From JAXLYE01 sp046351595 (lineage in GTDB: Bacteria > Myxococcota_A > Polyangia > Palsa-1104 > JAEUJZ01): a stretch of 64,000 nt of DNA. Positions 1 through 8,191 of this stretch are shown in pieces (the first letter of the stretch is position 1; every line of letters starts with the position of its first letter). The notes beneath the pieces were generated by a model. The model did not search any database. It was given only the letters and a program-made list of their open reading frames with translations, and was not told the DNA's origin. The translations under genes were made by a program, and so were the position numbers. Location: assembly GCA_046351595.1 (NCBI GenBank), contig JAXLYE010000003.1:1-64000 (forward strand). The letters run 5' to 3'.

Positions 1-386
1 GCCTCACGGATGGCGATTAGCTCTTTAGCACCACCTTTGAAATATCGTTCATACAGCTCGCAAAAATGGCGAATCGACCTGGACAACCGATCGAACTTGA
101 GAACCACCAGAACCTCAGCTCCTCGTTCAAGACTGCTCAACGCATCATGAAGCCCCGGCCGCTGGTCTTTGCCCCCAGAGATCACATCCTTGCAGATCTT
201 GACAAGGCGCAGACCCTGTACGGCGCAGTATTGCTCTATCGCTGACTGCTGCGCATCCAACGACAGTCCTTCACTGGCCTGCATGTCCGTCGAAACCCGG
301 ATGTAGCCAATTGCTCGACGGGAGTTGACATTACTGTTGTTAACGATCGAATCCGTCCGCGCGGACTGCCTGGTAGGCCCGTTCAT
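1..386 (-). CDS. Serine recombinase (resolvase/invertase family), N-terminal part, cut by window edge
   Basis: About 128 residues are visible from an ATG at 386 to the left edge with no stop, so the C-terminus lies outside the window. The catalytic signature YIRVSTD carries the nucleophilic serine at about residue 32. It is followed by a conserved GLSLDAQ segment and by KFDRLSRS, which holds family arginines, as in large serine recombinases and transposon resolvases. Such enzymes cut and rejoin DNA through a phosphoserine link for element integration, excision or inversion. The start is supported by ACGGAGG about 7 nt upstream. The base composition is clearly more AT-rich than everything to the right, which points to horizontal acquisition. 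Whether it is a large integrase or a small resolvase cannot be decided without the C-terminus. Confidence 0.9.
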   Translation of the reverse strand, partial: MNGPTRQSARTDSIVNNSNVNSRRAIGYIRVSTDMQASEGLSLDAQQSAIEQYCAVQGLRLVKICKDVISGGKDQRPGLHDALSSLERGAEVLVVLKFDRLSRSIRHFCELYERYFKGGAKELIAIRE

Positions 387-438
387 GACCTTTCCTCCGT
401 AGGGGTTTGTGCGCCCTTAACGGAGGGGTTTAATTGGC
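387..438. other. Junction between AT-richer recombinase segment and chromosomal GC-rich DNA
   Basis: This short stretch contains the Shine-Dalgarno of the recombinase and the transition to GC-rich DNA. Composition changes abruptly at about 425-440, exactly where the neighbouring FG-GAP lipoprotein frame ends with TAG. I read it as one end of an integrated element. No paired attachment site can be identified because the other end is outside the window. Confidence 0.5.
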
Positions 439-1128
439 CTAGGCGTCGGCCAGCACCACGCGCACCGGATCGCGCTGGGTCGACAGGGTCTGGACCGGGC
501 CGAAGGTGCCGTTGCCGCGGCCGAGCAGCAGGCTGATGCCGCCGGTGGTGCCGCTGGCGGCGACGAGGTCGAGGAAGCCGTCGCCGTTCACGTCGCCGGC
601 ATCGAGGCTCTGGGCGCCGGCGGCGACGCGGGCGCTCGCGCCCTGCGAGAGCTCGAGCGTGCCGTAGTAGTAGCGGAAGGCGCGCGGCAGCACGACCTCG
701 CTGCCGTCGGGGCCGGTCACCGTGACGTCGACCAGGCGGGGCGCGCCGGTGCTGCTCGGCAGCGTCGCGACCAGCGTGCTCGGGTCGGCGACCGCGACCA
801 GCTGGGCCTCGGCGTCGCCGAAGCGCACGCGCGAGCCGGCGACGAAGCCCTGGCCGCGCAGCGTGATCGGGGTGCCGCCGAGCAGCGGACCGCGCGCCGG
901 CTGCACCGCGTCGAGCTCGAGCGGCAGCAGCGCCGGCTCGCACAGGCCGGTGCTCGAGCTGCAGCGCTCCCCCTGCGGGCAGACGCTCGCCGAGACCACG
1001 CAGCTCATCGGGTTGTCGGTCGCGAACGGCCGCCACAGCGAGTCGCAGGCCGACAAGAGCGGCAGCAGCACGGCGGAACCGACGCTCGCCCAGAACCCCA
1101 TCCGCAGCAGCCGAGACCGGGACCTCAT
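439..1128 (-). CDS. IPT/TIG plus FG-GAP repeat lipoprotein, truncated at C-terminus
   Basis: Starting from ATG at 1128 (229 residues), the protein has a basic N-terminus, a hydrophobic stretch and a lipobox LLSAC at about residues 22-26, so it is an exported lipoprotein. A Cys-rich segment (SCVVSASVCPQGERCSSSTGLCEP) is typical of myxobacterial surface proteins. Then comes an IPT/TIG immunoglobulin-like fold (about 65-150) and one calcium-binding FG-GAP/VCBS repeat with DVNGDGFLDLV. The reading frame stops after VRVVLADA, just where the next DxDxDG motif would begin, and this coincides with the AT-rich junction to the left. FG-GAP proteins normally carry several repeats, so the gene has probably lost its 3' part. 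A GTG-type start at 1170 is possible but would put extra residues before the signal sequence. Confidence 0.8.
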   Translation of the reverse strand: MRSRSRLLRMGFWASVGSAVLLPLLSACDSLWRPFATDNPMSCVVSASVCPQGERCSSSTGLCEPALLPLELDAVQPARGPLLGGTPITLRGQGFVAGSRVRFGDAEAQLVAVADPSTLVATLPSSTGAPRLVDVTVTGPDGSEVVLPRAFRYYYGTLELSQGASARVAAGAQSLDAGDVNGDGFLDLVAASGTTGGISLLLGRGNGTFGPVQTLSTQRDPVRVVLADA

Positions 1129-1244
1129 CGCCGCTATCTTACCGCGCGCGGCCCGTGAGAGGCCGCACACGTCGGTGCATTCCCTTCAGGGCGGAGCCGG
1201 ACCGCCCCGCGGAACGGTCAGCTCCGTCAGGTCGCTCAGGTCGC

Positions 1245-2105
1245 TCAGGTCGGGGACGGCCAGGCGAAGTCGTGGCGGACGCCGACGTACGACGGGAAGC
1301 GCGGGATGCCGTCGTCGGTGAGCTCCTGGTAGCGGTAGGTGATGATGGCGCCGACGGGCGGGGGGCTGTTGCGCTCGGCGTCGGTGAGGCCGGTGCCGAC
1401 GGCGAAGCGCTTGCCGCTCGGCATCTCGACCAGGAGCGCGCCGAGACGGCCCTTGTGCTTGCCGGTGCCGGGCTGGTGGCCGACGACCCGCGCCTCGGCG
1501 TCGTGGAAGCTCTTGACCTTGAGCAGCGAGTGCGAGCGCCCGACCTCGTAGTGCGAGCCCGGCCGCCGCATCATCACGCCCTCGCCGCCGAGCGCCTCGA
1601 CGCGGGCCAGCTCCTCCTTCATGTGCGCGATGTCGCGGCAGAGCTCCTGCTTGACCCACTCGGCGTGCGGCGGCTGCTGCGCCGCGACCAGCTCGCGGAT
1701 CGCCTCCTGCCGTTCTTCAAAAGGCAGCTTCAGGCCCGGCGCGTCGAAGATCAGGTAGCGGACGCTCCGCCACTCTTCGCCCGCGTCGAAGCGGCGGACG
1801 ATGCTGACGCAGCGCTGGAACTGCTTGCGCCCCACCCACAGCTCGCCGTCGAGGATCATGTCCGTCGGCAGGCCCTTTGTGAACCACGCCGGCGCCTGGT
1901 ACGAGTTGCCCAGGCGCGACAGGAAGCGCGTGCCGTCCCAGTAGGCGCGCACGCCGTCGAGCTTCTCGCTCATCCACCAGCCGCGCAGCTCGACGTCGTT
2001 CTCCCAGCTGTGCGCGAGCAGGATGGGCGGCGGCGTCACTTCTTCCTTCGGCTTGGCGGCCCTGGTGGGAGCCGCGCCCCCGCCGGCCTTCTTGGTGCTG
2101 GCCAT
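1245..2105 (-). CDS. ATP-dependent DNA ligase, LigE-like small ligase
   Basis: A 286-residue nick-sealing ligase. The adenylation motif I, SEKLDGVRAYWDG, supplies the lysine that becomes AMP-linked (about residue 48). ILDGELW is motif III-like, and GGEGVMMRRPG with LLKVK match motifs IV and V. The C-terminal 80 residues (GRLGALLVEMPSG, VGTGLTD) form the OB-fold lobe. The arrangement WWMSEKLDGVRAYWDG with APAWFTKGLP resembles the small LigE proteins, which are usually secreted to the periplasm. Here the N-terminus (MASTKKAGGGAAPTRAAKPK) is lysine/alanine-rich and has no signal peptide, so a cytoplasmic role in repair is more likely. An AAGGGGG Shine-Dalgarno precedes the ATG. It stands alone, with no Ku or LigD partner nearby. 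Confidence 0.9.
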   Translation of the reverse strand: MASTKKAGGGAAPTRAAKPKEEVTPPPILLAHSWENDVELRGWWMSEKLDGVRAYWDGTRFLSRLGNSYQAPAWFTKGLPTDMILDGELWVGRKQFQRCVSIVRRFDAGEEWRSVRYLIFDAPGLKLPFEERQEAIRELVAAQQPPHAEWVKQELCRDIAHMKEELARVEALGGEGVMMRRPGSHYEVGRSHSLLKVKSFHDAEARVVGHQPGTGKHKGRLGALLVEMPSGKRFAVGTGLTDAERNSPPPVGAIITYRYQELTDDGIPRFPSYVGVRHDFAWPSPT

Positions 2106-2461
2106 GAAATCCCCCTTGGTCCCCGCGGGTCTTCGCGGCCCTGGGCAGCCGACCCGACGCCGGCAGACAGAGCCCCGCGGGGCATCGTACCGCGCACGGC
2201 CGGGCTGCGAAAAGGCGGCCGTGCGGGCGACGGGCGGAGCGCCGTATCAAGAGAGAGGGGGGAGGAACCGACCGGCGGTCGGGCCCCTGCCGCAGCACGG
2301 CCGTAGTCAACGCCGGCCGAGCTGCGGTAAGAAACCGCAGCCGCGGTGACCGCCCCCGGTCGGCCGCCCCGCACCCGCGCAGCTGCGCACTGTTGCGGGG
2401 CCGCGCGGCATCGACTGGTTGTCTTGTGTGCTCATCCGAACGCTGTACGGAGGTCCCTGCG
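2106..2461. other. Divergent intergenic region between ligase and DUF420 gene
   Basis: About 356 bases of GC-rich DNA with no convincing reading frame, RNA gene or long repeat. It must hold the promoters of both flanking genes. I see no good match to a -35/-10 pair. A purine-rich run (AAGAGAGAGGGGGGAGGAA) lies near 2250. Confidence 0.4.
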
Positions 2462-2899
2462 ATGTCCCTGTCTGAGAGCCTCGGCGCGGTGCTGCCGGTG
2501 GTGAACGCCAGCTTGAACAGCTTCAGCGCGCTCCTGCTCGGCGCCGGCTTCTACTTCATCAAGCAGCGCCAGATCGAGGCGCACCGCCGCTGCATGATGG
2601 CGGCCTTCTACGTCTCGGGCCTGTTCCTGATCTCTTACCTCGTCCGCTTCTCGCTGACCGGCACGCACCGCTTCCCCGGCGAGGGCGCGGCCAAGCTGGT
2701 GTACCTGGGCATCCTGTTCAGCCACATGACGCTGGCCGCGGTCACACCGGTGCTGGCGATCCGCGCGATTTATCTCGCGCGAAAGAAGCGCATCGCCGAG
2801 CACCGCCGCCTGGTGCGCTACGCCTGGCCGATCTGGATGTACGTCTCGGTCACGGGCGTGGTCGTCTACGCGATGCTGTATCACTGGCCCCACCCGTAA
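2462..2899 (+). CDS. DUF420 (YozB-like) integral membrane protein
   Basis: A 145-residue protein with four predicted transmembrane helices: about residues 8-30, 42-62, 78-100 and 118-138. The Q-x-x-x-x-H-R-x-x-M motif (RQIEAHRRCMMAAF), the second EHRR-W arrangement near the C-terminus and the paired histidines are characteristic of DUF420. These proteins are often found near cytochrome oxidase assembly genes, but none are present here and the function is unknown. ACGGAGG sits 7 nt upstream of the ATG at 2462, which favours this start over a longer form from 2393. Confidence 0.85.
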   Translation: MSLSESLGAVLPVVNASLNSFSALLLGAGFYFIKQRQIEAHRRCMMAAFYVSGLFLISYLVRFSLTGTHRFPGEGAAKLVYLGILFSHMTLAAVTPVLAIRAIYLARKKRIAEHRRLVRYAWPIWMYVSVTGVVVYAMLYHWPHP

Positions 2900-2908
2900 G
2901 ACGCGGCC

Positions 2909-3295
2909 TCAAGACGCGCCAAACAGGTACTCGAAAAGCCGCGCCTCGTCGGTCGACACCAGCGCCTCCAGCCCGTCCTCGCGCGCGTGCCGCGTGACGT
3001 GCAGCGCGCCGACGGTGCTCTGGACCAGGACGGCGACGCGCACAAAGCCCGCGAACAGCTTGGGCCGGACCCGCTTCATCGCGAGATCGAACGCGGGATC
3101 GTTGCGGCCCGGGGCGCGGCGCAGATCGATGAGCAGCCGCATCCCGCGCCGACCGATGCGATCGAGCGCGGCGAAGACGAGCGCGTACTGCGCCTCCATC
3201 TGCGGGATGGTGTCGAACGGCGCCGTGGTGCGCGAGAGGCGCACGACCGACCGGCCCTTTTCGACGTCGACGGCAAGCTCGAAGTGCGGCTGCAT
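2909..3295 (-). CDS. STAS-like small cytoplasmic protein
   Basis: A 128-residue soluble protein without signal or membrane segment. The alternation of beta strands and helices (FELAVDVEKGRSVVRLS; GMRLLIDLRRAPGRNDPAFD; FVRVAVLVQST) fits a STAS/SpoIIAA-like fold. The LLIDLRRAPGRND segment occupies the position where STAS regulators carry the phosphorylatable loop, but a Ser/Thr there is not obvious. It lies immediately downstream of a Ser/Thr kinase gene on the same strand with a gap of about 60 bp, so a regulator/kinase pairing is plausible. A protein of similar layout is at 21025-21441. Confidence 0.65.
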   Translation of the reverse strand: MQPHFELAVDVEKGRSVVRLSRTTAPFDTIPQMEAQYALVFAALDRIGRRGMRLLIDLRRAPGRNDPAFDLAMKRVRPKLFAGFVRVAVLVQSTVGALHVTRHAREDGLEALVSTDEARLFEYLFGAS

Positions 3296-3355
3296 CCGCT
3301 GCGGCCCCCCTGCCCTCCGCGACCGCGCTCGCGGCCGCGCCCCTTTTTGCCCCTT

Positions 3356-4261
3356 CTAGACCGCGCTCAGGGTGCGGCAGACCCACTCACGCAGATCGCT
3401 TGGTGAGACCGGCGGGAAGTAGCGGCGCGCCACACCGATCGCCTCGCGCAGCTGCTCCGTCGATGGGAAGCGCTCGGCCGGATCGCGCATCAGGCAGCGC
3501 TGGATGACGGCGCGCAGCCCCGGCGCGAGCTCGCTCAGCGAGGGCTGCGCCGCCTGGCGGATCTTGTCGAGCGTCTCCATCACCGTCTCGCCATCATACG
3601 GCCGCCGGCCGGTGCACAGCTCCATCAGCGTCACGCCGAGCGCGAACTGATCGCTGTGCGACGAGATCGCGTCGTTCTCCACCTGCTCGGGAGACATGTA
3701 CGCGTACTTGCCCTTGCGCACGTTGCCGCGCGTGATCTCGGCGAGCTTGGTCGCCTTGGCGACGCCGAAGTCGGCGAGCTTCACCTCACCGGCGCGCGAC
3801 AGAAGGATGTTCGAGGGGCTGATGTCGCGGTGCACGAGCCCCAGCGGCCGCCCGGCGTCGTCGGTGAAGCGGTGCACGTAGTCCAGCGCCAGCGTCACCT
3901 CCTCGGCGATGAGCAGCGCCAGCGCGTGCGAGGGCCGCTCGCGCCGCACCAGCGAGCCGAGGTCCGCGCCGTCGACGTAGTCCATGCGGACGTAGTACGT
4001 GCCGCTGTCGATCCCCAGATCGTGCACCTGCACCAGGTTGCGGTGACACAGCCGCGCCCCGAGCTTGGCCTCCTCGATCAGGATGCGCTCGAAGTCGCCG
4101 TGGCCGCGCAGCTCGGGGAGCAGCGTCTTGATCGTCACCTTCTTCTCGAAGCCCGAGGCGCCGAAGCACAGCGCCAGGTAGACCTCGGCCATGCCGCCCT
4201 GCCCGAGTCGCCGGATGAGCCGGTACGGACCCAGCTGCGCGGGAAGTTCCATGGCTCCCAT
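3356..4261 (-). CDS. Minimal cytosolic Ser/Thr protein kinase
   Basis: At 301 residues this is essentially a kinase domain alone. The glycine loop is RRLGQGGMAEVY, the ATP-binding lysine is in EKKVTIKTL, the catalytic loop is LVHRDISPSNILL and the metal loop is LADFGVAKA. The activation segment ends in YMSPEQ. There is no transmembrane segment or sensor domain, so input must come from a partner. Two in-frame ATGs (4261 and 4252) are equally possible starts. The gene is upstream of the STAS-like gene at 2909-3295 and divergent from the next gene. Confidence 0.93.
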   Translation of the reverse strand: MGAMELPAQLGPYRLIRRLGQGGMAEVYLALCFGASGFEKKVTIKTLLPELRGHGDFERILIEEAKLGARLCHRNLVQVHDLGIDSGTYYVRMDYVDGADLGSLVRRERPSHALALLIAEEVTLALDYVHRFTDDAGRPLGLVHRDISPSNILLSRAGEVKLADFGVAKATKLAEITRGNVRKGKYAYMSPEQVENDAISSHSDQFALGVTLMELCTGRRPYDGETVMETLDKIRQAAQPSLSELAPGLRAVIQRCLMRDPAERFPSTEQLREAIGVARRYFPPVSPSDLREWVCRTLSAV

Positions 4262-4372
4262 ATCTCCATGTTAGCCGCGTTGGCGCCAGCCCATCCGCAA
4301 CAGCGGACGCGGCCGCGCAAGAAGTGACGAACCCGGCTGGCCGCTGTCAGGGTCGGGCGCTAGAGAAACCAC

Positions 4373-5371
4373 ATGAACCCGATCGCCTTCGTCCCCCACA
4401 CCCGCGAGCTGTTCCTCATCGAATCTGGGGACTCCGGGAACTCCGGGAACTCCCGTGATTCCGGGGAGCTCGGCCTGGGTCTTGGTGCTGGTGCGGCGCC
4501 TCTGTTGAACCGGCTGCGCGCGCTCGGCTGGCCGACCCAGGCCCGCATCTACCTGACGGGCAGCGAGGCGGCCTGGCGCGGCGCGAGCGGCGTGCTGATC
4601 GAGCTCATCGATGCGCTGCCCGTGCTCGGCAGCGCCGAGCCGACCGGGCACCCGGCGCTCGATGCGCTGTGCGCGATGGCACAGCTGGCGCTGCGGCTGG
4701 TGCAGGAGCAGCGCCTCGTGCCGCGGCTGCGCGGCACCGCGATGACCGCGCAGGGGCCGCGCCGCTTCGAGGCGCGCTGGCAGGTGGTGACCAGCGCGCC
4801 GGCCGAGCGCGCCGAGATCGCGCGCATCGGCGCGCAGCTGCAGCCGCTCACCGCCATCCCCGAGGACATGCGCTACGAGCCGCGGCCGCGCACGACCAGC
4901 GGGCCGCGCCTGGTGCAGCGCCTGCTCGATGACTGCGCCGACCTCCTGGTGCGCGAGGCGTGCCGGCGCGGCACCATGGTGCGCCTGGGCGGCACGCCGG
5001 CCAGCGCCTGGGAGCAGCGCCTGGTGCGCGCGCTCGCCGACGATCGCGGCCACTTCGTCTGCGATCCCGCCGACGGCGTGGCGCTGGCCGCGGAGCTCAA
5101 CGCCTGGACCACGGACATGCAGTCGCTGCAGGCGCTGCCGCTGTTGCCCTCGCCGGCGACGTGGCAGGCGCCCGAGCCGCTGCTCGGGGTGATGCGGCGC
5201 CTGTTGACGCCGGCCGCCCGGCTGGCCGAGGCGCTGCGCAGCGGCCGCCCGGCCCCGCGCACCCTGTTCATCCCGGCGGCGCCGGAGCCGGTGGTGCGCC
5301 CGGGTCAGACGCTGCAGGCCGCGCGGGCGGCTCTGGTAGCGTCCGGCGATAGTCTGCAACGAGCTGCTTGA
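4373..5371 (+). CDS. Hypothetical protein, possible remnant of a SNF2-helicase N-terminal region
   Basis: A 332-residue reading frame with typical GC-rich coding character. The segments FVPHTRELFLIES, LVQRLLDDCADLLVREA and ASAWEQRLVRAL recall the N-terminal half of bacterial SNF2-type helicases, where a conserved helical 'DALVREA' stretch precedes the ATPase. No Walker A or DEAD-type motif follows, and the frame ends inside the convergent gene 5268-6437 with an overlap of about 104 bp. This is either a stand-alone protein or the left-over N-terminus of a deleted helicase. Residues 17-33 contain a short GDSGNSGNSRDSG repeat encoded by a roughly 9-bp DNA repeat. The helicase resemblance is from memory and weak. 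Confidence 0.6.
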   Translation: MNPIAFVPHTRELFLIESGDSGNSGNSRDSGELGLGLGAGAAPLLNRLRALGWPTQARIYLTGSEAAWRGASGVLIELIDALPVLGSAEPTGHPALDALCAMAQLALRLVQEQRLVPRLRGTAMTAQGPRRFEARWQVVTSAPAERAEIARIGAQLQPLTAIPEDMRYEPRPRTTSGPRLVQRLLDDCADLLVREACRRGTMVRLGGTPASAWEQRLVRALADDRGHFVCDPADGVALAAELNAWTTDMQSLQALPLLPSPATWQAPEPLLGVMRRLLTPAARLAEALRSGRPAPRTLFIPAAPEPVVRPGQTLQAARAALVASGDSLQRAA

Positions 5372-6437
5372 GCCAGGCGGTGCCGCCTGTGCCGAGCGCC
5401 TGCTTGTACAGCCCGACGAAGGCCCGCAGATCGCCGTCCACCGAGGCCAAGAGGTCCTCCTGGATGCGATCGTTGCCGTGGTAGACGCCGAACGACAGGA
5501 GCAGCGCGTTGCTGATCGGCCCCTCGGCCAGGCGCTTGTAGCGCGGGCCCTTGGGGAAGGCGGCGCGGTAGCTCTGCATGAGCTCGGCGAAGACGGCCTC
5601 GCGCTCCTTGAGGATGCGCTCGCGCGGGTGGCGCTCGAGCTCGGCCTTTTTATAGAAGGCGCGGACCTTGTCCAGGGCCGGGGCGAACCAGGCCGAGAAG
5701 GCGCGCGCCCGCTGCTCCTGCTCCTGGGCCTGGGTGACCGCGAGCTCGCTCTGGGCGAGGTCGCCGCGCTCGCGGAAGAAGCGCGCCGCGCCCTGCACCC
5801 CGACGAGGCTGGCGAAGCCCTCGTTCAGGTCCGAGCCGGGCAGCCAGACCGTCGAATGGGCCATCTCGTGCAGGATGGTCTCGACGGTGCGGACCTCGCC
5901 GTCGGGGCCCGCGTCGTCGAGCATCGAGGCGTAGATCGGCGAGATGAAGTAGCCGAGCGTCGAGTAGGCGCCGACGGGCCGCAGGTCGACGTCGTAGCCG
6001 CGCTGGCGCAGGCCCTTGGCGGTCGTGACGGCGTCGTCGCGCTTGAAGAAGCCCAGGTAGGGCACGCGGCCGATGAAGGGGAAGCGCCAGCTCAGGTTGC
6101 GCAGGCGCGTGGCCTCGGCGGCGACGAGGTTGTAGGCGACCGGGCCGCCGGGGTCGACGAAGCGCGTGAACTCGGCGCCGCCGCGCAGGCCGAGCTGCTC
6201 GATGCCGAAGCGCCGCGCCTCCAGCGCCAGGGTGAGGCGCGCCCGCGTCTCGGGCGAGGTCGCAGGATCGCGCAGCACCTCGTCGACGTGGCGGCGGCTG
6301 CGCAGGAGCTGCAGCTGGCCGCCCGCCTGCTGCGCGACGTAGCGCACCCCGAAGCAGCCGCCCTGCAGCGCCGACTGCAGCGTCGCCAGCACCAGCAGCG
6401 CGCGCGCCGTCATCCGTCTGGAGCGGTGCCGGCTCAT
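5268..6437 (-). CDS. Aminopeptidase-like zinc metalloprotease (Pfam Aminopep, DUF2265 type), lipoprotein
   Basis: A 389-residue protein with the gluzincin motif ILHEMAHSTVWL followed by NEGFASLVG, which provide the HExxH histidines and the third glutamate ligand of a zinc peptidase. The flanking sequence (SWRFPFIGRVPYLGFF, GYDVDLRPVGAYSTLG) matches the family annotated as putative aminopeptidase in many proteobacteria. An N-terminal hydrophobic segment ending in LQGGC gives a lipobox, so it is probably anchored in the envelope. The start overlaps the stop of the upstream TPR gene by 4 bp (ATGA), indicating translational coupling. The C-terminal PPARPAAS tail runs into the convergent gene at 4373-5371. 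Confidence 0.9.
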   Translation of the reverse strand: MSRHRSRRMTARALLVLATLQSALQGGCFGVRYVAQQAGGQLQLLRSRRHVDEVLRDPATSPETRARLTLALEARRFGIEQLGLRGGAEFTRFVDPGGPVAYNLVAAEATRLRNLSWRFPFIGRVPYLGFFKRDDAVTTAKGLRQRGYDVDLRPVGAYSTLGYFISPIYASMLDDAGPDGEVRTVETILHEMAHSTVWLPGSDLNEGFASLVGVQGAARFFRERGDLAQSELAVTQAQEQEQRARAFSAWFAPALDKVRAFYKKAELERHPRERILKEREAVFAELMQSYRAAFPKGPRYKRLAEGPISNALLLSFGVYHGNDRIQEDLLASVDGDLRAFVGLYKQALGTGGTAWLKQLVADYRRTLPEPPARPAASDPGAPPAPAPPG

Positions 6438-7852
6438 GTCCCCTCCGCCGGCCCGCTGCCGCCGGCCGGGTCCAGATCGAGATCGCCGTCCAGCTCATCG
6501 ACGCCCGCGGCCGGCAGGCGCAGCAGCAGCGCCTCGACGGTGCGGCAGAACCCGTCGAGCAAGAGCCCCATCGCGTGATCGCGCTGCGTCCGCGTCAGCA
6601 CCCCGGACAGCCAGCCGTCGTAGATGCGCTGCCAGTCGCCGCGCAGCCGCGCGAGCTCCTCGCGATAGTGCTCGGCGCGGAGGCGCAGCGGCCGGCGCGA
6701 CAACAGCACCGCCGAGGCGTTGCCGAGCAGCGCCACCGCCGCCCCCGCCGGCCCCAGGCGCAGGAGCCCGAGCGACAGGCCGAGCCACGCCGACAGCCCG
6801 GCCAGGACCTGCGGCAGCCGCCACCAGACCGCCTTGAGCTGGCGGAACTCCGTCGCCACGAGCAGCGCCGCGGCGTGCAGGTGCGGGTCGTCCTGCGGCG
6901 GCCGGTCGGGGAACGGGTTCAGGTAGTTCTTGAAGAACGCGCCCGGCGACAGCGGCGCCGAGACCTTGCCCGCGGCGCTGTGCCGCCGCCGCGCCTCGCG
7001 CTCGCGGCTGAACAGGACGTCCTCCCAGACCTCGACGACCAGCTGGCGCTCGAAGCCGGCGAGGTCGTAGAAGGCCGCCTCGGGGCGCGCGCGCCGCGAC
7101 ACCAGCTTCAGGTTGTCGCGGGCGACGCGGCCCTCGGGGTCGACGCGCAGCGACTCGCGGAAGCGCTCGCGCGCCAGCAGCACGTGGCCGTCGGCCAGGT
7201 CGACGCAGCCGAGGTTGTTCCAGGCGACGGAGTTATTGGGCTCAAGCTCCAGCGCCTTGCGGTAGGCGCGGCGCGCCAGGTCGCGCTCCTTGGCGGCGCT
7301 GGCGCAGTAGCCGAGCGTGATGTGGTTGGCCGCGCGGTCCGGCCCGAGCGCCACGGCCCGATGCGCCAGCTCCAGCGCCTCGGCGAGCTCGCCCGGCTGC
7401 TTGCGCCGCTGCGAGAGGAGCTCCGCCAGCCCGCGCAGGTACACCGGCTCGTCGGGCGCGAGCTGCAGCGCGGCGCGGTGGCAGGGCTCGGCCTCGTCGA
7501 GCTGCGACGACTCGACGAGCGCGTGCCCGAGCAGGTAGTGGGCGTGGGCGTCGCGCGGATCCGCGGCCACGGCCTCGCGCAGAGTACGCCGCGCCGACTC
7601 CAGATCGCCGAGCCGGACCTGACACAGCCCGAGGAGCTGCAGCGCCTCGGCGTCCTGCGGGCTCAGGGACAGGGCGCGCTGCGCCTCGGCCTGCGCCGCC
7701 TTGGCGCGCCCGAGCTCGAGCAGCGCCCGCGCCCGCGTGAGGTGCCGGCGCGCGCCGTCGCGACCCCCCGGACTCCCAGAGCTCCCCGCATTCTCCGGAC
7801 CGCCCGGCCCTCCCCCGGGCCCTGCCGGCCCTGACGTCCGTTTGCTGGACAC
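6434..7852 (-). CDS. TPR-repeat protein with C-terminal membrane segments
   Basis: A 472-residue protein. The first 35 residues are Gly/Pro/Ser-rich (SGPAGPGGGPGGPENAG). Then come about five tetratricopeptide repeats (about residues 36-235), with typical AxxxLGxxxxxxGxxxxAxxxYxxAL spacing, for example NNSVAWNNLGCVDLADG. The second half contains a hydrophobic pair (about 345-385: VLAGLSAWLGLSLGLLRLG and AAVALLGNASAVLLS) and a helical tail. Similar proteins with a TPR head and a tail after an 'NPFPDRPP' linker occur in myxobacteria without assigned function. It is co-translated with the downstream peptidase gene, so the two may act together. Confidence 0.85.
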   Translation of the reverse strand: MSSKRTSGPAGPGGGPGGPENAGSSGSPGGRDGARRHLTRARALLELGRAKAAQAEAQRALSLSPQDAEALQLLGLCQVRLGDLESARRTLREAVAADPRDAHAHYLLGHALVESSQLDEAEPCHRAALQLAPDEPVYLRGLAELLSQRRKQPGELAEALELAHRAVALGPDRAANHITLGYCASAAKERDLARRAYRKALELEPNNSVAWNNLGCVDLADGHVLLARERFRESLRVDPEGRVARDNLKLVSRRARPEAAFYDLAGFERQLVVEVWEDVLFSREREARRRHSAAGKVSAPLSPGAFFKNYLNPFPDRPPQDDPHLHAAALLVATEFRQLKAVWWRLPQVLAGLSAWLGLSLGLLRLGPAGAAVALLGNASAVLLSRRPLRLRAEHYREELARLRGDWQRIYDGWLSGVLTRTQRDHAMGLLLDGFCRTVEALLLRLPAAGVDELDGDLDLDPAGGSGPAEGT

Positions 7853-8191
7853 CGGTCCACTTTATCAGCCGCGCGCGCCCAAACGTCCAGCGACGTCCGC
7901 GGTCCGCCTTCCCGCAGGCGGCGGTTTCCTGCTTTTTTGTTTGCTTGATAAAGGAGAGGCGTGTTAGGTACGCCAACAACAAGATGTGTCTTCTATGCTC
8001 AGCCGATCCCTCTGTGTAGAAGCCATCCCCCGGGGACCATTGAGCTTCCTGGCTCACCTTGGGGCCGAACCGCAGGTGGAATCCGCCCCTGCAACGTCGA
8101 TGTCGCGGCTGCCACGCGCGACACGGCGGATGACCGGCGCCAGCGATTGTCTGCGAGTGAAAACCGATGACTAGGCCTGGAATGGTGAGCG
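7853..8191. other. Divergent intergenic region, AT-richer patch
   Basis: About 340 bases between the divergently transcribed TPR gene and the lysine-rich protein gene. Around 7920-8015 the DNA is noticeably less GC-rich (CTGCTTTTTTGTTTGCTTGA, CCAACAACAAGATGTG) than its surroundings, as expected for a promoter region. No clear consensus promoter, RNA or coding frame was recognised. Confidence 0.4.

Noticed and set aside
7961..8174. Two small frames of about 60-70 residues in the intergenic region before the H1-like gene
   Set aside because: No Shine-Dalgarno, no GC-rich third-position bias as in neighbouring genes, and they overlap each other in different frames.
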